A stretch of DNA of 64,000 nt from Chloroflexota bacterium (GCA_030447525.1 JAUJOR010000010.1:1-64000), one strand, 5' to 3'; counted from the first letter of the stretch, positions 7,755-16,440 are shown. Numbers and translations are program-made. The notes: generated by a model not told the origin, from the letters alone.

Positions 7755-9963
7755 CGCTCACCTCTCGAACTGGCGCCCTCTCGGTACGCCCCGCGTCCGG
7801 CCCCTCGTTCGGAGCGACGCCGGTCGAGACGACGCCGCTCGAGGCGGACGGGGCGCGGCGCTCGAGCCAGCGCGACCATGCCGTCGCCGGCGGCGCCTGC
7901 CTGACGTAGGCGGCGACGCCGGCCATACCGGCCGCGATGCGTCTCCGGCCGGTGGTCCAGAGGGCCGTGCCCCCCCAGCCGCTACGCCTCCCCGCCTCCG
8001 GCTCTGGGGGCAAGACGAGCTGCCCGCCGTCAATGCGCCTGGCCAAGTCGAGGAGGGCCTGGCCGGCGCGGCTACGAGCGTCCAGCACCGCCGGGCGTTG
8101 GGCGGCGATGGCCCGCTCCGTACCCCCATGGTCATACGGCACCATCGCCGTTGCCGAGAGACCGAGGGCCCACTCGATCTCGCCACGTCCGTGGTGATGA
8201 CGCCGATCGTGGCGATTGACGACCAGCGCCACCGGCCCCGAGGTGGAACCGGAGTGATCGAAGGGCCGCTCCCGGCCCAGGAGGTGCTCCAGGGCGGTGC
8301 GGGCACGCCAGACGCCGACGAGGTCGGCGGCGACGACGAACAACGTCTGGTCGGCACCCTTCAAGGCCGCGCCCCATACCCCAGGTGCTGAGTCCGCCGG
8401 CCGAGAGCCCACGTCGACGACGACATAGCGGTACCGCCGGCGCAGCTCGGCTAACAGGCGAGCGATGAAATCGCCCGTGATCCCGCCCCACATCTCCGGC
8501 TTGGGAACCCCCGCCAGTACCAGGCCCTGAGGGCTGCGCCGGTCGAGGGGCTGGAGCTCTTGTTCCAGCGCTCGGTCCCACTCCCGCGGTGCGCTCGGAT
8601 GGGCATGGGCCAGCATGTAAAGGTTGCGCGTCGGATCGGCGTCCAGGTAGGCGGCAACGCTGGGGGCGTGGCTGGCGTCGACGCAGACGGTGGGGGAGAC
8701 GGCACCGAGGGCGGCTGCAAGGTTGATGGCCACGGTGGTGCAGCCCGGGCTCCCTCGGCCGCCGGTGACGGCGATGGTGCCGAGCGACATCGCGGGGGGC
8801 GATGCGGGCTCCCGGTGACCGGCTTGATCAACCCGCCGCCCGGCAGCCGGTGCCCCGTCAGGGGGCGAGGCCAGTCTGCCACCCCGCCGGCCCCGCCGCC
8901 CCGCACCGGCGCCGCTCCTGGTGGGACCGCCCGTCACGCCCGGACCCACCGGCGGAACCCCGGCCGGCGGGGCATCTGACCAGGACTCTGCCCCCCCTCC
9001 TGGAACCCCGGGAGAGCGGGACGGCGGCGGGTCAGATCCCATCGCCGTCTCCGGCGCCGTGACCTGGCCGGGACCCGTAATCCCGGGCGCGGGGCCTGTA
9101 CCGGCGCCGGCGCCGGCGTCGACTGACGCGTCGCCGGCAGGTATGCCCGGCGATCGTGCCCCCACGGTCGGTGGAGGGCTCCCCGACTCACTGAGCGGAC
9201 CGACTTGTGGCCGGCCGTCTTGCGGCGGGCGCGGCTGAGCGGTCAGAGGGAGATGAGACGCCTCACCTGTGGTCTGACCGGAGGCCGGCCGGCTCACCGG
9301 TCGGTGAGCCGGTGCCGCTCGAGGGCTCCGGGACAGGACGAGCGGGGGCGCCGCCCCGCGCACGATTTGGGTGAGGGCCTGCACCACGTCTTCAGCCGAG
9401 GCATCCAGTGGGAGGGGGACGATGGCCACTGCACCCGCACCGGCGTCTGAGACGCCGCCCGGCTGTGGCAAGAGGATCTCAGCCAGATGGTTGGCCACCG
9501 CCGAGGGCGCCATGTAGTCGGACGTGCCAGAGGGGATGTGAGGCGTGAGGATGACCGAGGGGACTCGCTGCCGTCCCAGCTCGGCCAGACGGTCGCGCGT
9601 CAGGCGGTGGAGGTTGAACGTCACCAGGGCGGCGTCGGCCCTGCCGTTGCGAACGCTTACCAGCACCTCGTCGGCGCTGAGGCACCTGTGTACAAGGAAC
9701 GTAACCGGGAGCGTCGCCTGAGCCAGGGCGGGGACGAGGACAGCCTCACGCTCCGGGTCGCCCAACCCGACGGCGAGTCGTACGGTCAGGGGGGGAGGGG
9801 CGATGCCCCGATCTGCACCCACCGAGCCCGGGCTTGCGCTGCCGTCCCCCGGCGGTGCACCCCGACGCATGGGTGTGCCAGCCCCAGCGACCTCCGGCCT
9901 GTCTGACACGTCACCGTTCCGGCGCCCTGGTACCACGGTTTGCCCTTCTCGCTCAGCGTCCAC
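7732..9963 (-). CDS. tadZ: CpaE/TadZ-like MinD-superfamily protein with a long proline-rich linker
   Basis: The 743-residue product begins at a GTG (9963) that overlaps the previous gene's stop. Residues about 45-185 resemble the receiver-like domain of CpaE (VRLAVGLGDPEREAVLVPAL). Then comes a disordered Pro/Ser/Gly linker of roughly 200 residues. The ATPase domain follows, with a deviant P-loop GGRGSPGCTTVAINLA near residue 420 that lacks the usual lysines, as in TadZ. Later motifs include CVDASHAPSVAAYLDADP and YVVVDVGSRP. A C-terminal extension of about 80 residues is Arg- and Ala-rich. TadZ proteins localise the pilus machine at the pole and interact with TadA. The linker is much longer than usual. 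Confidence 0.88.
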   Translation of the reverse strand: MDAEREGQTVVPGRRNGDVSDRPEVAGAGTPMRRGAPPGDGSASPGSVGADRGIAPPPLTVRLAVGLGDPEREAVLVPALAQATLPVTFLVHRCLSADEVLVSVRNGRADAALVTFNLHRLTRDRLAELGRQRVPSVILTPHIPSGTSDYMAPSAVANHLAEILLPQPGGVSDAGAGAVAIVPLPLDASAEDVVQALTQIVRGAAPPLVLSRSPRAAPAHRPVSRPASGQTTGEASHLPLTAQPRPPQDGRPQVGPLSESGSPPPTVGARSPGIPAGDASVDAGAGAGTGPAPGITGPGQVTAPETAMGSDPPPSRSPGVPGGGAESWSDAPPAGVPPVGPGVTGGPTRSGAGAGRRGRRGGRLASPPDGAPAAGRRVDQAGHREPASPPAMSLGTIAVTGGRGSPGCTTVAINLAAALGAVSPTVCVDASHAPSVAAYLDADPTRNLYMLAHAHPSAPREWDRALEQELQPLDRRSPQGLVLAGVPKPEMWGGITGDFIARLLAELRRRYRYVVVDVGSRPADSAPGVWGAALKGADQTLFVVAADLVGVWRARTALEHLLGRERPFDHSGSTSGPVALVVNRHDRRHHHGRGEIEWALGLSATAMVPYDHGGTERAIAAQRPAVLDARSRAGQALLDLARRIDGGQLVLPPEPEAGRRSGWGGTALWTTGRRRIAAGMAGVAAYVRQAPPATAWSRWLERRAPSASSGVVSTGVAPNEGPDAGRTERAPVREVSVGGVSGG

Positions 9964-10924
9964 GGCGCCCGCCCGGCGGCTCGGCGCCCACCAGCACGGT
10001 CTGGATCTCCTGGACTCGGTGTCGCAGCACCACAGGCTGGGCGACGATCTGTCCCAGATCCTGCCACTCCCCCTCGTCCACCCGGAAGGCGGCGTGGTAG
10101 AGGGCATGCATCTCCACCGGGAAGCCATCCCGGCCGGCGTAGAGACTGGAGTGCTGGTAGGTGTGCTGGATGTCACTCTCCTGCGGGAAAGGCCGGCCGA
10201 GTGACCGCGTGACGTGGGGCTCACTGCTGTCTCCGAAGCGCCAGGCGAACCGCACCGGCTGCAGACGGAGCTCGACGCTCAGGTACGTGGGCTCGCGGCA
10301 GGGACAGTCAGCCGGGTACACCTCCGATACCGCTGTCTGGGGGCCGATCTCAGGAGGGATCTCCAGCCTCCCCGCCGGAGGGCCGAAGGGCCGGCCATCG
10401 TAGCCCTCGATCCAGAACCAGGAGGGGAGGGCGACCAGTCCCAGACCGGGGTTGGCGTGGATCTGCAGCTGGGGTAGCCCCACCTCGCGGAGCATGCCCA
10501 GGGCAAACTCCCGTGGGTCAATCCCCACCCTCGCCGGGGCGCTGGCAGCACCGCCACATGCGGCGTACCAGTCCCACCAGTAGTCGTAGTCGGGGTTGAA
10601 GGGTGCGCACACCATAAAGGAATAGGCGTGCACGTTCTCGGCCTGCCTCGACGTCCCCCCGCCTTGTCCGGTCGAGCCCCCGCCTTGTCCCTGCTCACCA
10701 ACCCGATTTAAGGTGAAGGTGTCAGCCACGATTATCCGGTTATCCGCCAGTTGCTTGATCTCGATGGTGCGCTGACCGGTGCCGAGAGGCGTTGGCACTA
10801 CGTCCTGAATGCGATGGTTAATCACCTGGGCGAGCGAGGCCCCAGGCGTCGATAGTCGCAGGAGGATGGCCGCCAGGACGAGCCACACGGCACGCGATCG
10901 TCGGCGTCTAGTCGTAGCGCTCAC
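9953..10924 (-). CDS. Secreted protein with a PKD-like stretch, Tad-locus associated
   Basis: The 323-residue product starts at a GTG (10924) preceded by GGAAGGTGG, overlapping the end of the upstream gene by 17 bases. It has a clear signal peptide: four arginines, AVWLVLAAILLRL, then ASLAQ around residue 32. The exported part contains a Gly-rich loop, two aromatic Cys-containing stretches (DYDYWWDWYAACGG) and a PKD-like element, FAWRFGDSSEPHVTRS, followed by DIQHTYQHSS. PKD folds are beta sandwiches used in surface adhesion. The position inside the pilus operon suggests an extracellular or cell-wall role in the pilus apparatus. No enzymatic motif is seen. Confidence 0.7.
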   Translation of the reverse strand: MSATTRRRRSRAVWLVLAAILLRLSTPGASLAQVINHRIQDVVPTPLGTGQRTIEIKQLADNRIIVADTFTLNRVGEQGQGGGSTGQGGGTSRQAENVHAYSFMVCAPFNPDYDYWWDWYAACGGAASAPARVGIDPREFALGMLREVGLPQLQIHANPGLGLVALPSWFWIEGYDGRPFGPPAGRLEIPPEIGPQTAVSEVYPADCPCREPTYLSVELRLQPVRFAWRFGDSSEPHVTRSLGRPFPQESDIQHTYQHSSLYAGRDGFPVEMHALYHAAFRVDEGEWQDLGQIVAQPVVLRHRVQEIQTVLVGAEPPGGRRGR

Positions 10925-11594
10925 CGTCGACCACCTTCCAGGTGCCGTCGATCTTGCGCAACTCGGTGGCCAGCTTGCGGGTAACACCCGCGTCTGGCGT
11001 GGGGAACAAAGGCTCCTTGGTGCTTGGATCGACAGGGTAGCTCCGGCTAGAGAATTCGTCGTACACGAGCGCCGTGACATCGTCCGCAGAAACGACGCGA
11101 AAGCTGTGGCTCACCCAGGTTACGGCGGCCCTGCCTTCTGTCTGCAGGTCGGCGATGAACTGCCGCTCGCGCTCCAGCGCCGGGTCGGCCAGCACTTGTG
11201 GCAGGGCACCGGCGTCCAAGCGCCAGCGTGCATCGCTGAGCACCTGCCAGTAGCGTTGGTACGCTGCGATCACCTCCTGGCGCAGGGGCTCGGGGATCGG
11301 TGTGGCCGTCGGGGAGGGCAGCGCCGGGGCAGTGGACGTGCTGGGAGCCGGTGTGGCGGCCGCCGGCGGCGGGGTCGTGGAGGCAGTGGTCGTTTGCGCC
11401 TGGGGCCCACCACCTGGCCGGCCGGAGAGCGTCCAGGCGGCCAAGGCCCCGACGAGGGTCACCAGGGCGACGGGTGCGAGCCAGCCCGCACGGGCGCCCC
11501 GAGACGGGCGGCCGAATGGGGTGGACGTCACCGGCCGGTCCGGTGTCGCGCCATCGCTGGGGGGTAGTGGACTGCCCTTCTGCCCTGTGGTCAT
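10908..11594 (-). CDS. Membrane-anchored protein with an NTF2-like extracellular domain
   Basis: The 228-residue protein has a short cytoplasmic N-terminus, one membrane helix (WLAPVALVTLVGALAAWTLS, about residues 38-57) and a Thr/Pro/Ala-rich stalk to residue 105. A C-terminal domain of about 125 residues follows. That domain starts EVIAAYQRYWQVLSDARWRLDAGALPQVLADPAL and ends RKLATELRKIDGTWKVVDGERYD, the pattern of NTF2/SnoaL-like domains in stalked membrane proteins. It overlaps the following secreted gene and is 132 bases from cpaB. Function is unknown; as part of the Tad operon it may serve as an envelope scaffold. No catalytic residues can be identified. Confidence 0.75.
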   Translation of the reverse strand: MTTGQKGSPLPPSDGATPDRPVTSTPFGRPSRGARAGWLAPVALVTLVGALAAWTLSGRPGGGPQAQTTTASTTPPPAAATPAPSTSTAPALPSPTATPIPEPLRQEVIAAYQRYWQVLSDARWRLDAGALPQVLADPALERERQFIADLQTEGRAAVTWVSHSFRVVSADDVTALVYDEFSSRSYPVDPSTKEPLFPTPDAGVTRKLATELRKIDGTWKVVDGERYD

Positions 11595-11726
11595 GACCCC
11601 TTCAGTCCACCCCGTCTTGCTGGCGCTGGCCTTTATCCCCGCTATCCCCGCCGCCGGGCGACGTAACGGTTGCCGGCCACCGGGTCATCTCGTTGCCCAG
11701 GGGGCGGTGGGGAGACGTGGCCGCTG

Positions 11727-12446
11727 TCATGGGCGTGGCGTGGCCTCCGGCGGGAGGATGACGACATCGAGGCTGCCGTTCCATCGTGCGCCGGCCAGCT
11801 TGCCGGCCTCGTTCGTGGTCACGGCCAGGGTGATGGTGATCGGTGTCCCCGGCCCGCGGCGACCGCCGAGGTCGGCCCCCGTGCCGCCGGTCGCTAGCTC
11901 AGGGTTGACCGTGGTGCGTCGCTCCTCGTAGGCCACGTCGTAGACCACCGCCCGCTCGACGGCCGTTTCCGTGCGCGGATTGGGCGTTCCTTTATTCAGG
12001 GTGGCGATCACCTGGACGGCATCTCCTGGCCGCAGGCGCAGGCCGGGAGCGACGTCCGCGCTCAGCGGGATGGTCATGGCCACCTGATCGGGCGCTAAGG
12101 GAGGGCGGCTGGCGAACTGGGCCCGCACCAGCACTTGCTGGGCGTGCACCGGCTCCGCCAGCGGCCGGCCCGTCAGTTGCTTGCGCTCGCTCTCCGGAAT
12201 GGCGGCGCGGTAGATGTCGTCGTCGACGCGCACCCGCGCCACGGCCAGGTCGTTGTCGGCGAGCAACGTCCCTGCCGGGCGGTCCCGCGTCGCCACCAGC
12301 ACGCCACGGGTGCCGGACGTGGCGCTCCAGAAGAACAGCGCCCCGAACACGCTGACCGCGGTGAGGAACAACCCGACGAGCGCCCGGCCGTCGAAGCGCC
12401 GGGGCTGCCGGAGCGCTCTTGTCGGCGACAGGGTTGTGGCAGCCAC
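11727..12446 (-). CDS. cpaB: CpaB/RcpC-like pilus assembly protein (SAF domain)
   Basis: The 239-residue product opens the minus-strand pilus operon. It has one N-terminal membrane helix (LVGLFLTAVSVFGALFFW) and then a SAF domain: LVATRDRPAGTLLADNDLAVARV, with VHAQQVLVRAQFASRP further on. The C-terminal half matches the RcpC/CpaB domain (RLRPGDAVQVIATLNKG and ITITLAVTTNEAGKLAGA). CpaB proteins act at the cell surface and may bind peptidoglycan through the SAF fold. A GTG start at 12446 is used. The companion secretin gene (cpaC/rcpA) is absent, which fits a cell without a classical outer membrane. Confidence 0.9.
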   Translation of the reverse strand: MAATTLSPTRALRQPRRFDGRALVGLFLTAVSVFGALFFWSATSGTRGVLVATRDRPAGTLLADNDLAVARVRVDDDIYRAAIPESERKQLTGRPLAEPVHAQQVLVRAQFASRPPLAPDQVAMTIPLSADVAPGLRLRPGDAVQVIATLNKGTPNPRTETAVERAVVYDVAYEERRTTVNPELATGGTGADLGGRRGPGTPITITLAVTTNEAGKLAGARWNGSLDVVILPPEATPRP

Positions 12447-12565
12447 CCGCTAGTCCTTTCTCCTCTCGGCCTTACCTGAGGGATCGGTCGGCCTTAGCAC
12501 CGCCTTATCACTGCACCGGCCCCGGTGCCACGAAAGTCTGGCGCCAGCGCCCGCCACGGCACGGG

Positions 12566-12595
12566 TGCACGTTATGTCGTGACGACCCACGTGCA
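12566..12595. promoter_or_regulatory. Palindromic operator candidate between cpaB and the EspR-like gene
   Basis: An inverted repeat of TGCACGT (12566-12572) and ACGTGCA (12589-12595) encloses a nested GTCG/CGAC pair (12576-12579 and 12583-12586). It lies in the 246-base divergent intergenic region. The site is well placed for a dimeric regulator acting on the pilus operon, on the regulator's own gene, or on both. No convincing -35/-10 pair was found next to it. Confidence 0.45.
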
Positions 12596-12692
12596 TCAAC
12601 CACTGTACAAGAAATTGCCTGCTTCCCTCCACGCCGGTCGATAGTGCTGGTAGACTAGCTGAATACGCTGGTGGGCAGGGGAGAAGGGCGCG

Positions 12693-13367
12693 GTGGCGAA
12701 TCGAACGCTGTCGACAACTGACGTTCGGGCGGCCGAGGGCATGCTTGTACGTCCTGTATCCCAGGTGCCGGGGACGCCGGGACGTACCCTGGCGGACAGG
12801 CTCGACCATCTCCTGCGCACGGTGCATCCCGCCGGGCGTGGCGAGTACAGCCTGGAGGAGGTCGCCCGGGGCATCCGCGCCCAGGGCGGCCCGACGGTCT
12901 CGGCCAGCTACCTGTGGCTCCTGCGCAAGGGGCTCAAGGACAACCCCACGATGCGACATCTGGAAGCGCTGGCCGGCTTTTTCGACGTCCCTCCGGCCTA
13001 CTTCTTTGACGACGCCCTGTCCGCGGGCCTGGACGAGGAGCTGCACCTGTTGGTGGCCCTGCGGCAGCCGCCGGTGCAACGGATCGCCGTCGCGGCGGCG
13101 GGGCTCTCCAGCCTGGGTCAGTGTGCCGTCGAGGCCCTGGTAGGGCAGATCCGAGAGATCGAGAGTCAGGTGGACGGGCGAAAGCGGGTCAAGGTCGGGG
13201 GGGCGCGCCCGCTGCCCTTGCCGGTAGCCGGCCCCGGTGCGGACGATAGTCACCCGTCCGATCAGCCGGGGCGAGATGCCGGGGCCAGGGAGGCGACCCG
13301 CGTGGAGCCGGACGGGAGCCGGCGCACGCCCACCCGGGGCGGGGAACGGCGAGGCGTCCGGGAGTAA
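12693..13367 (+). CDS. EspR-like helix-turn-helix regulator
   Basis: The 224-residue protein starts at a GTG with AGGGGAGAAGGG upstream. Residues about 30-150 closely follow the layout of mycobacterial EspR, a nucleoid-associated regulator of ESX-1 secretion: LADRLDHLLRTVHPAGRG, then SASYLWLLRKG as the recognition helix region. DNPTMRHLEALAGFFDVP follows, then AYFFDD and a C-terminal dimerisation helix set (LVALRQPPVQRIAVAAAGLSS). The last 65 residues are a basic, Pro- and Gly-rich tail absent from EspR. The gene is divergent from the Tad operon and is the obvious candidate for its regulator. The EspR resemblance is from memory of the family, not from an alignment. Confidence 0.85.
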   Translation: MANRTLSTTDVRAAEGMLVRPVSQVPGTPGRTLADRLDHLLRTVHPAGRGEYSLEEVARGIRAQGGPTVSASYLWLLRKGLKDNPTMRHLEALAGFFDVPPAYFFDDALSAGLDEELHLLVALRQPPVQRIAVAAAGLSSLGQCAVEALVGQIREIESQVDGRKRVKVGGARPLPLPVAGPGADDSHPSDQPGRDAGAREATRVEPDGSRRTPTRGGERRGVRE

Positions 13368-14513
13368 GCGAATGGGCTGCCCTGACGTGGCCACCTCTCC
13401 GGCGCGCCCCGGCCAGGTGCCCGGGGCGACACGGCTACGTTGTGCGCGCCAGCCTCTGAGAGTGACGTCCCTCTCGGCCCTCCAGGGTGGCCGATAGAAC
13501 GCCCGCTGAGGCCTGTGCACGCCGCTGTCCACGTCGTCGAGGCTACAGGGGCACGATTACCCGGGCGTTACACGAACGTGACATCGGCACCTGGGGGCCC
13601 ATGTACGACCACAGAGGTGACGCGTCCGGGCGGTGTTCGAGAAAGCATCCAGGTGGTAGTAGATGGCGACATTGCGGCCAGACGGGGTCGGTTCACAGGC
13701 TGTGCCCCAACGACGTCATCAGGGGCAAGGAGATCGATTCGCGCCCGCCGGTAGCGCTGGTGTCGCTGTGGTGTAAACCGTGCGCCTTATGCTGGGGGCG
13801 TGTGTGTTGGGATGTCGGCTCCCGAGTTAGCCGATGGGGATGGTCTCCACTCCCCGACCTCGCGGGATGCGAGCCGGTGCGCCGTGAGGCACGCCGACTC
13901 AACGACACGACGCCGGCCAGGCGAGCGTGTCCCGCCCCGGTCGGTCGAAGGGAGACCAACGGCCCGCCCCAGCCGCGCTGGCATTGGATCGGCGAATGTG
14001 ACGCGCGCGACGGAGCCGTCGCCCGCGCCAACTATCGCCACAAGGAGCTTGCTCTCCAGTGCCGGCGATGGGGATCACGCTAGGCGTCACGGTAAGCGTA
14101 GACGAGGGGGAGGTACAACCACCGCCGAGTCGACCCCCGCCTGACTCCCGCCGTGCCAGAGGGCAGGCCGCCGTGGCCCAGCGCCCCATGGCACAGCGCT
14201 CGGCGGTGGCGTCTTCGTGACGCCGCGCCAGCGGCGCCCCGCAAAGGGACGTTGCCCTGGCCGGTGAAGCCCCGGCGGGTGACGCCCTGGCTGCGCGTCA
14301 TCAACCGCGGCGTTGACCCGGCCACAGCGCGGTCCCCGCGCCGGCATCCTCACCGGCGTCGTTCCATGCCACTTTCCCTGTGGCATCGCCCTAAGCCACA
14401 TCCCCTGTGGCGTCCCCCGGAGGCGTCTCCGCGCTCGGCGACCATCCCAACACACCATCCGGCCCGCCCTCTGCCTCTAAGCGGATCCAGGGCGCCCCTC
14501 CGAGTATCTCTTA
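13368..14513. other. Gene-poor stretch with short palindromes
   Basis: About 1.1 kb carries no convincing gene. Open frames on both strands have composition unlike neighbouring proteins and lack ribosome sites. Two small hairpins stand next to each other at 14366-14412: ATGCCAC/GTGGCAT and GCCACA/TGTGGC, the second arms sharing CCCTGTGGC. The stretch may be the degraded flank of the mobile-like cassette that follows. Confidence 0.45.
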
Positions 14514-14588
14514 GCTGGTGCAGCCACGAAGGACTTCCCTAGAGGCGTGTAAGCCTGGCCAGGGAAGTCCTTCGTCGGTGCTCCAGCC
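14514..14588. repeat. Large hairpin sharing a motif with the hairpin at 36.6 kb
   Basis: A perfect 15-bp stem pairs ACGAAGGACTTCCCT (14526-14540) with 14561-14575 around a 20-base loop that holds its own AGGC/GCCT stem. Imperfect pairing continues outward (GCTGG at 14514 with CCAGC at 14583). The right half, 14562-14584, matches 36564-36586 at 21 of 23 bases. There is no U-tract, so it is not a classical terminator. Confidence 0.75.
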
Positions 14589-14766
14589 AAGAGATCGGTG
14601 AAGGGGGACTGCGATCCCCTTGGGTTGTCCCTCCGGGCCAGCGCCTATCGGCTACCTGCCCCCTTGCCCGTCCCTGCACCAGCCCCTGTCAGGGAGCCGC
14701 GAGCGGGGGCCTGGCACGGGCCGCTGGTAAGAAGCCCCCATAAGACCCCATAAGAAAGGAGAAACG

Positions 14767-14811
14767 ATGACTCGCGCCCCTCCTAGAAACAGACGCCCGC
14801 CGCGCACGTAG
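14767..14811 (+). CDS. Arginine/proline-rich 14-residue leader-type micro-ORF
   Basis: An ATG 8 bases after AAAGGAG (an excellent ribosome site) opens a 14-codon frame reading MTRAPPRNRRPPRT, with five Arg and four Pro. It is followed 49 bases later by a strong intrinsic terminator and then by a gene starting at 14922. This is the geometry of a leader peptide controlling attenuation. The upstream CGAGCCACA (14830-14838) repeats the terminator's left-arm sequence at 14870-14878, so an alternative pairing is possible. The alternative is a short unrelated transcript. Confidence 0.5.
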   Translation: MTRAPPRNRRPPRT

Positions 14812-14860
14812 TGGCCACGCCGTCCCCGGCGAGCCACATACGCATCTGAAGACGACGTCC

Positions 14861-14899
14861 GACTGATGCCGAGCCACAGGCTCGGCGTCAGTCTTTTTT
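14861..14899 (+). terminator. Strong intrinsic terminator / attenuator candidate
   Basis: A 15-bp stem (14861-14875 with 14879-14893, one G-T pair) closes a 3-base loop and is followed directly by six T residues (14894-14899). It lies between the micro-ORF and the gene that starts at 14922, so readthrough would control the downstream gene. Confidence 0.9.
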
Positions 14900-14921
14900 A
14901 TGCCCCTAGAGGAGCACGTCC

Positions 14922-15902
14922 GTGACCCACTGTTGGTTCCATCTCTCGTCCCTCTCGTCTCGCTTTACACCGCTCTCCTCGCCGGCGTCGGCCGGGCGCC
15001 TGCCGGGCGCCGGCATGACCGCTCCGCGGGCGCCGCGAGGCCGGCCCTACGGCCGAGCGGTCCTTACCTGGCTGCAGGGGGCGGCGGTGGCCGTGCTGCA
15101 CGCCCTGGCCGGCGCCTGGGAGCGCGCCGGTCAGGGGTGCCGGTGGCCGGGTTTCCCCATCGAGGTGCTGGTCTCGAATGCGGCCGAGCGGCGGGCCCTG
15201 GAGCGTAAGCTGCGGGCAACCTTGCACGGGCTGCGCCGCGCCGTGGGCCCGCTCCCGCCGGGGCGGCGCGTCTCGGTGGTCGTGCAGCACACGCTGGGTG
15301 ACGCGCGCTCCCTGGCCAGCCTCTGCGATTCGCTCCAGGACGCCGGGGGTGCCGTGCTCTTCCTGATCCGGCTGGCCCTCTACGTACACGGGCGGGCGCT
15401 GCCTCCGGACGAAGTCTTGGCCCAACTCGCCGACCGCTACATCTCCCTGGTTCTCCACCCCGACACGCTGGGAGCGCCACGGCCGGTGGAAGAGGAGAGG
15501 GCCTCGGTGGCCGATGCGGCGGTAGTCGACCCCGCGGCTTCGAACACAGGGGAGGCCAATGCCTCGGCCGAGCCCCCGACGGTCGAGGCATCGGACAGCG
15601 CACCCGCGAATGACCCTGCCCCAACCGGCGAGCCGGTCGCTCCGCAAGGGCCGGCCCGCCGGGGCGGCGCGCACTCCAGCGGCAAGCGTCCGGCTGAGGC
15701 GCCCGCGGTGCCCCTGTCGGACCCGCTGGGGCTGCGCACGTCGCCACCGGCACCGCGCCCCACGGGCACGGCGGGGGACGGCGTCAGCCTGCCCCTTCCC
15801 CCCGCGCCTGACGCCACGACCGGGGTCACCGAGACGTCCCCGGCTAAGGCGGACAAGGCGCCTCGTGGCGACCGGGGGCGGTGGAGGAAAGCCACCGACT
15901 AG
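14922..15902 (+). CDS. Unknown protein of the mobile-like cassette
   Basis: The 326-residue product starts at a GTG 7 bases after AGAGGAG; an ATG at 15015 is a weaker alternative. Residues about 50-185 form a compact, mainly helical domain (LQGAAVAVLHALAGAWERAG and a basic helix, AERRALERKLRATLHGLRR). The following stretch VSVVVQHTL and DRYISLVLHPDTLG look folded. From residue 190 on it is a low-complexity Ala/Pro/Glu tail that ends basic (DKAPRGDRGRWRKATD). I do not recognise the family. It is the first gene after the attenuator-like element and precedes genes typical of integrative elements, so a role in replication or transfer of such an element is possible. Confidence 0.6.
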   Translation: MTHCWFHLSSLSSRFTPLSSPASAGRLPGAGMTAPRAPRGRPYGRAVLTWLQGAAVAVLHALAGAWERAGQGCRWPGFPIEVLVSNAAERRALERKLRATLHGLRRAVGPLPPGRRVSVVVQHTLGDARSLASLCDSLQDAGGAVLFLIRLALYVHGRALPPDEVLAQLADRYISLVLHPDTLGAPRPVEEERASVADAAVVDPAASNTGEANASAEPPTVEASDSAPANDPAPTGEPVAPQGPARRGGAHSSGKRPAEAPAVPLSDPLGLRTSPPAPRPTGTAGDGVSLPLPPAPDATTGVTETSPAKADKAPRGDRGRWRKATD

Positions 15903-15932
15903 CCCGGCTGAGCCCTCATGCAGCGAGCTGTA

Positions 15933-15965
15933 CGAGAGCGGCGCCCCGCAAGGGCGCCGCTCTCG
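15933..15965 (+). repeat. Perfect 14-bp hairpin between cassette genes
   Basis: CGAGAGCGGCGCCC (15933-15946) pairs exactly with 15952-15965 around a CGCAA loop. Only three T residues follow after four bases, so termination would be weak. It lies between the stop at 15902 and the ribosome site of the next gene. Confidence 0.75.
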
Positions 15966-15985
15966 GCATTTCTGGAGGTCAGAAC

Positions 15986-16375
15986 ATGCCCCGAGTGGAA
16001 GAGCTTCTTACCGTCGAAGTCAAGCTATCCGTTGCCATCCAGACGCAACGCCCCGCCTGCCTGGCGCGAGTCTTCGCCGCGCTGGTCGGCCAGTTCTACG
16101 AACGCGGCCCTTTCGACAGCCTGGCGCGCAGGGTCTACGACCTCTACGGCGAGGGCGACCCCGAAGACGCCTGGCAGTTCCGTCGCCGGCTTGACGAGCG
16201 ACTCGCGGCCCGCAACTGCGACCCGGTGTCCTGGGACGCGGCCCCTCGCCCTAGGAGCCCTCGCCCTGGGAGCCCTCGCCCTGGGAGCTGCCCGGTGACC
16301 TCCCCGTCGGGTGGTGTGCCCGGCGGTTGCGTCCCTGGTGTCTGGAAAGAGCGCCGGGGCGGATGCGGGCGCTAA
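15986..16375 (+). CDS. Small unknown protein of the mobile-like cassette
   Basis: The 129-residue product starts at an ATG with TGGAGG 8 bases upstream. The first 85 residues look like a small globular domain: VEELLTVEVKLSVAIQTQ, RVFAALVGQFYERGPFDSLARRVYDLYGEGD and DAWQFRRRLDERLAARNCDPVSWD. The tail consists of a short tandem repeat (three copies of a Pro-Arg-Ser/Gly unit) and a Gly-rich end, and may be affected by frameshifts. There is no known domain that I can name. It is flanked on both sides by perfect hairpins. Confidence 0.6.
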   Translation: MPRVEELLTVEVKLSVAIQTQRPACLARVFAALVGQFYERGPFDSLARRVYDLYGEGDPEDAWQFRRRLDERLAARNCDPVSWDAAPRPRSPRPGSPRPGSCPVTSPSGGVPGGCVPGVWKERRGGCGR

Positions 16376-16400
16376 CGGCGTCCTGAGCGGGCCATCTCTG

Positions 16401-16440
16401 CTCCGCCGCAGGCGGTTTGAATGGGGCGCCTGCGGCGGAG
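16401..16440 (+). repeat. Perfect 14-bp hairpin before the coupling ATPase gene
   Basis: CTCCGCCGCAGGCG (16401-16414) pairs exactly with 16427-16440 around a 12-base loop. No T-tract follows. It ends 20 bases before the GAGGAG ribosome site of the ATPase gene. Confidence 0.75.

Noticed and set aside
12450-13532. A 360-residue minus-strand ORF covering the EspR-like gene
   Set aside because: The plus-strand frame has an EspR-type fold and a ribosome site; the minus frame has neither.
13487-14083. A 198-residue plus-strand ORF in the gene-poor stretch
   Set aside because: It is rich in Arg, Trp and Cys, with no ribosome site and no family resemblance. I treat it as noncoding.
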